Source: an uncultured Prevotella sp. (GTDB lineage Bacteria; Bacteroidota; Bacteroidia; Bacteroidales; Bacteroidaceae). From it: a stretch of DNA of 49,228 bases. Below are positions 1 through 6,189 of this stretch, in pieces (within the stretch, counting starts at the first letter, position 1; each line of letters opens with the position of its first letter). The translations under genes were made by a program, and so were the position numbers. The stretch is taken from positions 1 through 49,228 of the forward strand of contig CAJOFE010000018.1 of NCBI GenBank assembly GCA_905233825.1. The letters run 5' to 3'. Under the pieces are notes generated by a model, which was not told the DNA's origin, did not search any database, and worked only from the letters and a program-made list of their open reading frames with translations.

Positions 1-6
1 AATTCC

Positions 7-99
7 GTATCTTTGCCAACAAGTTGGCGAAGATACTGGCACTCGGCATAAAAAATAAATGAATTTATTTTGTTCTGCTCTCGTTTTTCCGTATCTTTG
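7..99 (+). promoter_or_regulatory. promoter cassette, copy 1
   Basis: The left part is a hairpin whose arms GTATCTTTGCCAAC (7-20) and GTTGGCGAAGATAC (23-36) pair with one mismatch, so a -7-like box lies in a stem. Then come CACTCGGCATAA, an AT-rich palindrome (AAAATAAAT/ATTTATTTT), CTGCTCTCG and TATCTTTG at 92-99. A TTTG at 69-72 lies exactly 19 bp upstream of the -7 box, which is ideal spacing for the main Bacteroidetes sigma factor. Related copies lie at 28060-28151 and 40319-40373. Confidence 0.75.
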
Positions 100-332
100 C
101 AGCAGTTATACGCAGAAAAAACGTGCTCATATATGCGTAATGAGCATCAAAAAGGGTCAAAAAACAGGAAAAACATACTAAAAACAGGTGATTTTGCCCT
201 CTTTTTCATGAAAAATATCAGTTATTTGCGAAAAATCCACGACAGGCTCTGCTACTCCTACAAAGCCTTTACGGATAGCTAACTTGCTATTATACAAGTA
301 ATTAAGTCCACTTGCAGGCGATTACTATTAAA

Positions 333-362
333 GAGAAAAAGAAGAAAAAGAAGAAAAAGAAG
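333..362. repeat. purine-only tandem repeat
   Basis: Three copies of the nonamer AAAAAGAAG follow one another in a pure A/G tract. It lies between the copy 1 cassette and the first gene. Its role is unknown; it may vary in copy number by slippage. Confidence 0.7.
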
Positions 363-446
363 TCTAATTTTTACCCCCTATGGAGTTTTTGCCCTATAAA
401 AAACGCTAAAAGGCAGGTGCCATTGATTAAATTGCGCTAATTTTTT

Positions 447-476
447 TTTGTACTTCAATATATCGTTGTATATTTG
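447..476 (+). promoter_or_regulatory. promoter of the lipoprotein-pyrC operon
   Basis: TTTG at 447-450 and TATATTTG at 469-476 are 18 bp apart and match the Bacteroidetes -33/-7 consensus. Transcription would start near 482. This is so close to ATG 491 that translation may really begin at ATG 503 or 509. Confidence 0.7.
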
Positions 477-490
477 TAGCCCAAAAGTCA

Positions 491-1264
491 ATGGTACTTG
501 ATATGTCTATGAACAGAATACTATATTTTTCGGTCTTCGTGGTGGTGGCACTCGTGTCGTGTGCCGAGCAATACACGGAGACTTACAACATTCAGGGCTC
601 CTCGTCGGTGTCGGTGCTGGATGGTAGCAAGCTCTACCTGAAGGTGATGAGCGGGCAGGAACTGAAGAATATCGACTCGTGCGAGGTGGTGCACGGCGGC
701 TTCGGATTCGTGGGCCGTCTGGACACTACCTGCATTGCCATGCTTTCCATCAGGGACGGCGGCATGCCGCTGGTGATAGAGAAGGGCGACATCAAGGTAT
801 CTATTGACAGGACGGGAAACAAGGTCAGCGGCTCCCCGCTCAACGAGCAGCTCTATGATTATATGGACAAGCTGGTGCAGCTGGACAACCAGCGGGCAGA
901 GCTGGGGCACAAGGAGGCACAGATGATGCTCGACGGCATTGACGAGCGCACCATTGCAGAGAAGCTGACGGTGGAGGATCAGCGGCTGCTGATGCAGATT
1001 GACAGCTTAGAGACGCGCTTCATCCTCGAAAACCTGGACAATGTGCTGGGGCCTTGCGCTTTCCAGATGCTCACTGCCGGCTATAACTATCCGGTGCTTA
1101 CACCGCAGATAGAGGAAATCATGAGCAAGGCCACGGAGAAGTTCAAGAGCGACCCCTACGTGAGCGACTATTACAAGACTGCCAAAGAGATTCTTGCACG
1201 TATGCGTGGCGAGGGTGAAATTGAGCCCGCCACGGCAGCTACTCCAGCAGAACAACAGCCATGA
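491..1264 (+). CDS. DUF4369-type lipoprotein
   Basis: Predicted lipoprotein of the cell envelope. A short hydrophobic signal (NRILYFSVFVVVALVSC) ends in a lipobox cysteine. The next ~100 residues (YNIQGSSSVSVLDGSKLYLKV, then IDSC.VVHGGFGFVG, then I.KGDIKVSIDRTG) have the pattern of DUF4369, the N-terminal domain often fused to thioredoxin-like proteins in Bacteroidetes; no thioredoxin CxxC follows here. The rest is helical and charged and ends in an Ala/Pro/Gln-rich tail. The first ATG (491) is listed, but ATG 503 or 509 gives a more standard lipoprotein signal and a longer leader. The stop overlaps the pyrC start (ATGA), so the two are translationally coupled. Function unknown. Confidence 0.85.
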   Translation: MVLDMSMNRILYFSVFVVVALVSCAEQYTETYNIQGSSSVSVLDGSKLYLKVMSGQELKNIDSCEVVHGGFGFVGRLDTTCIAMLSIRDGGMPLVIEKGDIKVSIDRTGNKVSGSPLNEQLYDYMDKLVQLDNQRAELGHKEAQMMLDGIDERTIAEKLTVEDQRLLMQIDSLETRFILENLDNVLGPCAFQMLTAGYNYPVLTPQIEEIMSKATEKFKSDPYVSDYYKTAKEILARMRGEGEIEPATAATPAEQQP

Positions 1265-2595
1265 GAACGGTCATCCAAGGAGGAACGATAGTCAACGAGG
1301 GCAAGGCCTTCGTTGGCGATGTTGTGATAGAGGATGACAAGATAGTTGAAGCCTCCCGTTCGGGAGGGGTCGGGGGTAGGTTCTTTGATGCCACCGGCTG
1401 CTATGTCCTCCCTGGCATCATCGACGACCACGTACACTTCCGCGAGCCGGGACTGACGGCTAAGGCCGACATGGAGAGCGAGAGCCGTGCAGCGGCAGCA
1501 GGCGGCGTGACGAGCTACTTCGACATGCCCAACACCGTGCCGCAGACCACCACCATTGAAGCACTCGACGAGAAATACCGACTGGCAGCGGAGAAGAGCC
1601 ATGTGAACTACGCCTTCTTCTTCGGTGCAACGAACGACAATACGGCACTCTTTGAGAAGCTTGACCCACACCGCGTCCCTGGCATCAAACTGTTCATGGG
1701 CAGTTCGACGGGCAACATGCTCGTTGATCGTGACGAGTCCTTGGAGCGCATCTTCCGCGAGGCTCCGCTGCCCATCATGACCCATTGCGAGGACACGGCT
1801 ATCATCAACCGTAACATGGCTGCCTTCAAGGAGCGCTTCGGCGAAGACCCCGACGTGCGCCTGCATCCGCTCATCCGTAGCGAGGAGGCCTGCTATGCCT
1901 CTACCGCCAAGGCGCTGGAGCTGGCTGTCAAACATTCGGCACGCCTGCATGTGGCCCATATCTCTACAAAGGAGGAACTCGAGCTAATTCCTGCCGACTG
2001 TCTGCACACCATTACTGCCGAGGCTACCGTCGGCCATCTGCTCTTTTCCGTGGTCGATTATGAGCGGTTGGGTGCTCGCATCAAAGTGAACCCCGCCATT
2101 AAATCTGTCATCGACCAGGAAGCTTTGCGGCAGGGACTGATGGACGGGCGCATCAGCGTGGTGGCTACCGACCATGCCCCACATCTGATAGAGCAGAAAC
2201 AGGGTGGCTGTGCCCGTGCTGCCAGTGGCATGCCTATGATTCAGTTCTCGCTGGTGGCCATGCTGGAGCTTGTCGATGAGGGCGTGCTCACCATCGAGCG
2301 TCTCGTAGAGCTGATGGCCCATAACCCTGCCCGCATCTTCGGAGTGCATGAGCGTGGCTTCCTGCGTCCTGGCTACAAGGCCGACATCACCATCGTTCGT
2401 CCTCGTTCGCCCTGGACGGTCAGCCAAGACCTGATTGAGAGCAAGTGCAAATGGAGCCCCATGGAGGGACACACCTTCAACTGGCGTGTGGAGAAGACGT
2501 TCTGCAACGGTCATCTTGTCTATGACCGCTTGCAAGGCAGGAACGGCACCGTCAGCAGCGACTATATAGGACAACCTATTAAGTTTAGGGTTTGA
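1261..2595 (+). CDS. pyrC: dihydroorotase
   Basis: Zinc amidohydrolase of de novo pyrimidine synthesis that cyclises carbamoyl-aspartate to dihydroorotate in the cytoplasm. The metal-binding DHVHFREPG motif (H57, H59) follows the GCYVLPGIID strand, GGVTSYFDMPNT comes next, and ATDHAPH (D304, H305) supplies the catalytic aspartate. The 444-residue length fits the class I enzyme. Residues 31-40 (ASRSGGVGGR), between the N-terminal strand and DATGCYVLPG, are encoded by a copy of the GC-rich palindromic repeat inserted in frame. This loop lies before the active-site motifs, so activity should be intact. It overlaps the lipoprotein gene by 4 nt. Confidence 0.97.
   Translation: MRTVIQGGTIVNEGKAFVGDVVIEDDKIVEASRSGGVGGRFFDATGCYVLPGIIDDHVHFREPGLTAKADMESESRAAAAGGVTSYFDMPNTVPQTTTIEALDEKYRLAAEKSHVNYAFFFGATNDNTALFEKLDPHRVPGIKLFMGSSTGNMLVDRDESLERIFREAPLPIMTHCEDTAIINRNMAAFKERFGEDPDVRLHPLIRSEEACYASTAKALELAVKHSARLHVAHISTKEELELIPADCLHTITAEATVGHLLFSVVDYERLGARIKVNPAIKSVIDQEALRQGLMDGRISVVATDHAPHLIEQKQGGCARAASGMPMIQFSLVAMLELVDEGVLTIERLVELMAHNPARIFGVHERGFLRPGYKADITIVRPRSPWTVSQDLIESKCKWSPMEGHTFNWRVEKTFCNGHLVYDRLQGRNGTVSSDYIGQPIKFRV
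1351..1380 (-). repeat. palindromic GC-rich repeat inside pyrC
   Basis: Read on the minus strand this is CCTACCCCCGACCCCTCCCG followed by AACGGGAGGC, the same element as at 29837-29870, 38995-39028 and 38877-38911. It is in frame and encodes A31-R40 of PyrC. Confidence 0.8.
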
Positions 2596-2596
2596 A

Positions 2597-2641
2597 CCCC
2601 GCCCCCTACCCCTCCCCTCCGAGGGGAGAGGGGAGGGGTAG
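2597..2641. repeat. long GC-rich palindrome after pyrC
   Basis: CTACCCCTCCCCT pairs with AGGGGAGGGGTAG, a 13-bp stem with a short loop. It starts right after the pyrC stop and ends just before the next reading frame. There is no T-run, so it is not a classical terminator; it could reduce read-through or protect the pyrC mRNA end. It is related in sequence style to the other GC-rich palindromes in the window. Confidence 0.75.
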
Positions 2642-2646
2642 TAAGT

Positions 2647-3513
2647 TTGATATTAAAATATAGAGTTGTGATACTTTCCTACGATATTTCCGAAGTGGCA
2701 CCCTATATCAACTGGGTCTATTTCTTCTTTGCCTGGCAGGTGAAAGACGAGGCCGAGCAGCGGCGTCTGCGGGGTGAGGCAGAGAAATGCCTCTCTTCCT
2801 TCGAGGGGAAATATCATACCCACGCTCTCTTCCAGCTCTTCGACGCTCACTCCGACGGCGATGATATCGTGGTCGGAAGGAGTGAGGAGGAAGGAGTAAG
2901 GAGGAAGGAGGAAGGCACGAGGATTCCTTGCTTGCGACAGCAGCAGGCAGACAGCAATTATCTTTGTCTAGCAGACTTCATCGCACCTCTTACTTCTCTC
3001 TCCCCCGAAAAGGGAAGTCGGAGAGGGACTGAAATCGGTCTTTTCGCCACCAGCGCTGATAGCGGCTTGGAACATGACTTCGACGGCGACCCCTATGCGA
3101 AGATGATGGCTCAGCTGCTGGCTGACCGTCTGGCAGAGGCTACTGCCGAACGACTGCACGAGCAGGTGCGCAAGGAGTTCTGGGGCTATGCTGCCGATGA
3201 GCAGCTCACCATCGCCGAGATGCAGCAGGAACGGTGGCAGGGCATACGTCCTGCTGTGGGCTATCCCTCGCTGCCCGACGCCAGCGTGAACTTCATCCTC
3301 GACCGGCTGCTGGACTTCAGTAAGATAGGTATCACGCTCACCGAGAGCGGTGCCATGCGTCCTCATGCCAGCGTGAGCGGCCTGATGATGGCTCACCCTG
3401 AGGCCCGCTATTTCTCTGTGGGAAAAATCGGCGACGACCAGCTGCGTGACTATGCACGGCGTCGCGGCCTGCCGTTGCAAGATGTACGCAAATTCCTCTC
3501 CTCCAACATATAA
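2647..3513 (+). CDS. stand-alone methionine synthase activation-domain protein
   Basis: The C-terminal half matches the S-adenosylmethionine-binding reactivation domain of B12-dependent methionine synthase (MetH): RPAVGYPSLPDASVNF, then IGITLTESGAMRPHASVSG, then YFSVGKIGDDQLRDYARRRG. The N-terminal part (INWVYFFFAWQVK) fits the start of the same domain. It should bind SAM and help reduce and remethylate cob(II)alamin on a MetH that is not in this window. No ATG is available; the listed start is TTG 2647, and GTG 2668 is an alternative closer to the domain start. Two segments, residues ~78-90 (RSEEEGVRRKEEG) and ~117-127 (SLSPEKGSRRG), look like in-frame repeat insertions in surface loops. The domain motifs themselves are intact. 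Confidence 0.85.
   Translation: MILKYRVVILSYDISEVAPYINWVYFFFAWQVKDEAEQRRLRGEAEKCLSSFEGKYHTHALFQLFDAHSDGDDIVVGRSEEEGVRRKEEGTRIPCLRQQQADSNYLCLADFIAPLTSLSPEKGSRRGTEIGLFATSADSGLEHDFDGDPYAKMMAQLLADRLAEATAERLHEQVRKEFWGYAADEQLTIAEMQQERWQGIRPAVGYPSLPDASVNFILDRLLDFSKIGITLTESGAMRPHASVSGLMMAHPEARYFSVGKIGDDQLRDYARRRGLPLQDVRKFLSSNI
2876..2915 (+). repeat. purine-rich short repeats inside a CDS
   Basis: Degenerate repeats of GGAGTGAGGA and GGAGTAAGGA type run through codons ~78-90 of the activation-domain gene without a stop. The same style of simple repeat occurs at gene junctions elsewhere in the window. Confidence 0.55.
2995..3027 (+). repeat. GC-rich palindrome variant inside a CDS
   Basis: CTCTCCCCCGAAAAGGGA followed by AGTCGGAGAGGGA forms an imperfect palindrome, a variant of the repeat family seen at 2597 and 38404. 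It is in frame and encodes SLSPEKGSRRG. Confidence 0.6.
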
Positions 3514-3536
3514 CTCACCTCTAATCACTTACCACT

Positions 3537-4526
3537 ATGAAGAATCTGTTGTCAATCATACTACTTGATCCCGATACCTATATTTATATAGGGTGGGGCT
3601 TGTTGGCCGTTCTGACAATCATCGTTGCCATCGTCTGTTGGCGTACCCGTCGGCGCTGGCTGCGCGTGTCGCTGTTGCTGCCCCTGCTCCTGTTGTGGTA
3701 TGTGTTCCTCTATGGCACCTACATCGGTTTCAAACAGCTGGAGGTGGTGCGTGTGGAGCTGGCATTCAGCGACCTCCCCGAGGCTTTCGACGGCTACAAG
3801 ATTGTGCAGTTCAGCGACCTGCACCTGGGAACCTGTACTGGGAGCCGGAAGGACATTGTGCAGCGGGTGGTAGATAGCATCAACGCCCAGCATGCTGATG
3901 TGGTGGTCTATACGGGCGACCTGAAGAACAAGGAGCCGTCAGAGATTGAGCCTTTCCTGTCTGTGCTGGAAACCATCGAGGCCAAGGACGGCGTGTTCTC
4001 CGTACTGGGCAATCACGACTATGCCATCTACCTGAAGAATCCCAATCCTATGCTGGTGGCTCAGAATCAGGGAAAGACGGAGAACTACGAGGAGGATATG
4101 GGATGGACTTTGCTGATGAACAGCCGCAAGAGAATATGGCGCGACTCGTCGGACATCGTCATTGCCGGCATGCAGAACGATGGCGAGCCGGGCGGTCGTT
4201 TCCCGCAGTTGGGTGACATCAACTATTCGCTCTATGGCATCCGCCGCAACGAGTTTGTCGTGATGCTGGAACACGACCCCTCCAGTTGGCGACGGAAGAT
4301 CCTGCCCCATAGTCATGTGCAGCTCACCCTGAGCGGACATACCCACGGCGGACAGTTCTCGCTCTTGGGCCTGTCGCCGGCAGCGTTCGTCCAAAAGGAG
4401 TATGATGGCCTTTATTGGGCTGGCGAGCGTGCCCTCTATGTGTCGAAGGGCATCGGTGGCGTCGTTCCCTTCCGCTTTGGCACTCCTCCCGAGATTGTTG
4501 TCTTCACGTTAAAAGTAAAGAAATAA
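3537..4526 (+). CDS. membrane-anchored metallophosphoesterase
   Basis: Calcineurin-like phosphoesterase of the YkuE/YaeI type. Two N-terminal hydrophobic segments (~18-35 and ~43-65) anchor it, and the catalytic domain follows with the dimetal motifs SDLHLG (D94, H96), YTGDLKN (D128), LGNHDY (N159, H160) and a C-terminal SGHTHGGQ. YkuE/YaeI-type relatives act on membrane-associated phosphoesters such as lipid intermediates; the substrate here is not known. It lies 23 nt after the activation-domain gene and 47 nt before plsC; the neighbouring acyltransferase hints at lipid metabolism. The leader (3511-3536) is made of short CACCTCTAATCAC-type repeats common at junctions in this window. Confidence 0.9.
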   Translation: MKNLLSIILLDPDTYIYIGWGLLAVLTIIVAIVCWRTRRRWLRVSLLLPLLLLWYVFLYGTYIGFKQLEVVRVELAFSDLPEAFDGYKIVQFSDLHLGTCTGSRKDIVQRVVDSINAQHADVVVYTGDLKNKEPSEIEPFLSVLETIEAKDGVFSVLGNHDYAIYLKNPNPMLVAQNQGKTENYEEDMGWTLLMNSRKRIWRDSSDIVIAGMQNDGEPGGRFPQLGDINYSLYGIRRNEFVVMLEHDPSSWRRKILPHSHVQLTLSGHTHGGQFSLLGLSPAAFVQKEYDGLYWAGERALYVSKGIGGVVPFRFGTPPEIVVFTLKVKK

Positions 4527-4573
4527 ATCATTCACCTCAAAATACTTAATTCTCCATTTTCCATTTTCAATTC

Positions 4574-5332
4574 ATGAAGTACCTCTACCGCATCTACCAA
4601 TTGCTGATTGCACTTCCCTTAGGTATCCTTGCTACCATCATTACCGCCCTGGTCGTTGCCATTGGCTGCTCACTGGGCAATGGGCATTTCTGGGGCTACT
4701 ATCCCGGTCGTTTGTGGGGCCGCATCATCCTGTGGCTGCTGCTCATTCCCGTAAAGGTGGAGGGGAACAAGAATTTGGAGAAAGACCAGAGCTATGTCTT
4801 CGTGGCCAACCATCAGGGAGCCTTCGACATCTTCCTCATCTATGGCTATATAGGCCGTAACTTCAAGTGGATGATGAAGCAGTCGCTGCGCAAGATGCCT
4901 TTCGTGGGATGGGCGTGCGAGAAGAGTCACCAGATATTCGTTGATAAGCGTGGAGCCAGTAAGATTAAGAAAACCTACGACGATGCCCGTCGCACTTTGC
5001 AGGGTGGTACCAGCGTCACCGTCTTTCCCGAGGGCTCACGTACGTTTACGGGGCACATGGGAACCTTTAAGAAAGGAGCTTTCGCTCTGGCCGATGAGCT
5101 GCAGCTGCCCGTAGTGCCGATGACCATCAATGGCTCGTTCAACATCATGCCCCGCATGCGCGACGGTCATTTTGTCAATTGGCATCGGCTCAGCCTCACC
5201 ATCCATCAGCCTATCTATCCCGTAGGCCAGGGCTCCGACAATATCCAGGCCACCATGTCACAGGCCTACGATAGCGTCATGTCCTCCCTCGTCCCCGAGT
5301 ATCAGGGCTTCGTCGAGAATCCCGACCAGTAA
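4574..5332 (+). CDS. plsC: 1-acyl-sn-glycerol-3-phosphate acyltransferase
   Basis: Integral-membrane acyltransferase that adds the second acyl chain to lysophosphatidic acid in phospholipid synthesis. An N-terminal hydrophobic hairpin (residues ~8-60) precedes the HX4D catalytic motif NHQGAFD (H80, D85) and the substrate-binding FPEGSRTFTG (151-160). The 252-residue length is normal. It is the last gene of the plus-strand run that starts at 491 and converges with ribE, leaving 11 nt between stops. The AT-rich leader (4527-4573) contains repeats of the form TTCTCCATTTTCCATTTTC. A second, shorter acyltransferase of the same superfamily lies at 26471-27025. Confidence 0.93.
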   Translation: MKYLYRIYQLLIALPLGILATIITALVVAIGCSLGNGHFWGYYPGRLWGRIILWLLLIPVKVEGNKNLEKDQSYVFVANHQGAFDIFLIYGYIGRNFKWMMKQSLRKMPFVGWACEKSHQIFVDKRGASKIKKTYDDARRTLQGGTSVTVFPEGSRTFTGHMGTFKKGAFALADELQLPVVPMTINGSFNIMPRMRDGHFVNWHRLSLTIHQPIYPVGQGSDNIQATMSQAYDSVMSSLVPEYQGFVENPDQ

Positions 5333-5343
5333 AATTCCGTTAG

Positions 5344-5943
5344 TTATAGCTGGCTGAGGCGAGCGATATACTTACCGAGAATATCGAACTCGATATTGAC
5401 GGTGGTGCCCACTTGGATGTCCTGGAAGTTGGTGTGCTCCATCGTGTAAGGGATGATAGCCACCTGGAAACTGTTGGAGGTGGGATTGCAGACGGTAAGC
5501 GACACACCATTGACGGTGACGGAGCCTTTGTCTACGGTGAAATAGCCGCGACGGGCCATCTCCCGGTCTTCAGGATATGTAAAGGTGAAATAGGTGCTGC
5601 CGTCGGCATCTTCTTTGGCGGTGCAAACAGCGGTCTGATCGACATGTCCTTGTACGATGTGCCCGTCTAAGCGGCCATTCATCAGCATGGAACGTTCTAC
5701 ATTGACCTTGTCGCCCACTTGCAGCAGTCCGAGGTTGGAGCGCTGCAGGGTTTCCTTCATGGCGGTAACTACGTAGCGGCTGCCCTCGATGCTGACCACG
5801 GTGAGGCACACGCCGTTGTGGGCAACGCTCTGGTCTATCTTCAACTCATTAGTGAACGAGCAGGTGAGGGTGAAATCGATATTATCCCTATCGTGTCTGA
5901 TAGCTACTACGGTAGCAAACTCTTCTATGATTCCTGAGAACAT
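5344..5943 (-). CDS. ribE: riboflavin synthase, alpha chain
   Basis: Catalyses dismutation of two 6,7-dimethyl-8-ribityllumazines into riboflavin and the pyrimidine donor. The start MFSGIIEE is diagnostic. The protein is two tandem lumazine-binding barrels (about 1-95 and 96-190), each with its own signature: HNGVCLTVV in the first and VNGVSLTVCN in the second. At 199 residues it is full length. It is on the minus strand, convergent with plsC. No clear promoter box was found in the 246-bp gap upstream. Confidence 0.96.
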   Translation of the reverse strand: MFSGIIEEFATVVAIRHDRDNIDFTLTCSFTNELKIDQSVAHNGVCLTVVSIEGSRYVVTAMKETLQRSNLGLLQVGDKVNVERSMLMNGRLDGHIVQGHVDQTAVCTAKEDADGSTYFTFTYPEDREMARRGYFTVDKGSVTVNGVSLTVCNPTSNSFQVAIIPYTMEHTNFQDIQVGTTVNIEFDILGKYIARLSQL

Positions 5944-6189
5944 GGCGGTTAAGGGGTGAGTGGTAATTGAAAAAGGGTACCGTGCCGATGATGTGATGAA
6001 AACTCCTTGATTACAGGTTGTAGGAGCTCTCCGCTTTTGTAATCCACCGGCATTCTATAGAAGCTTGGATAGTGGCCCGCCATTGGCAAGAGAAGACTTC
6101 CTGGTTTTCATTGTTATTTGATGAGTATCCCGATCTATCTGACACGGTCCCCGATATGTTTGTTTTTTTAAAGTTTGAATACTAATTAT
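5944..6189. other. gap without a supportable gene
   Basis: This sits between ribE and the sensor gene. On the minus strand a stop-to-stop frame encodes LLLPMAGHYPSFYRMPVDYKSGELLQPVIKEF and runs on toward ribE, but it has no good start and no family I recognise. It could be a gene relic. The first bases after ribE (GGTGAGTGGTAATTG) belong to the simple junction repeats. Confidence 0.4.

Larger units (their letters stand above)
1..490. other. gene-poor leader region
   Basis: No convincing gene is seen here. The stretch holds a promoter cassette (7-99), a purine-rich tandem repeat (333-362) and the promoter of the next gene (447-476). A 49-codon reading frame starts at ATG 133 about 27 nt after the expected start of transcription from the cassette, but its product (MRNEHQKGSK...) resembles nothing I recognise. 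The transcript could equally be a small RNA or a long leader. Confidence 0.5.

Noticed and set aside
491..1264. Thioredoxin-family lipoprotein
   Set aside because: The N-terminal DUF4369 part often precedes thioredoxin domains, but no CxxC or thioredoxin fold follows.
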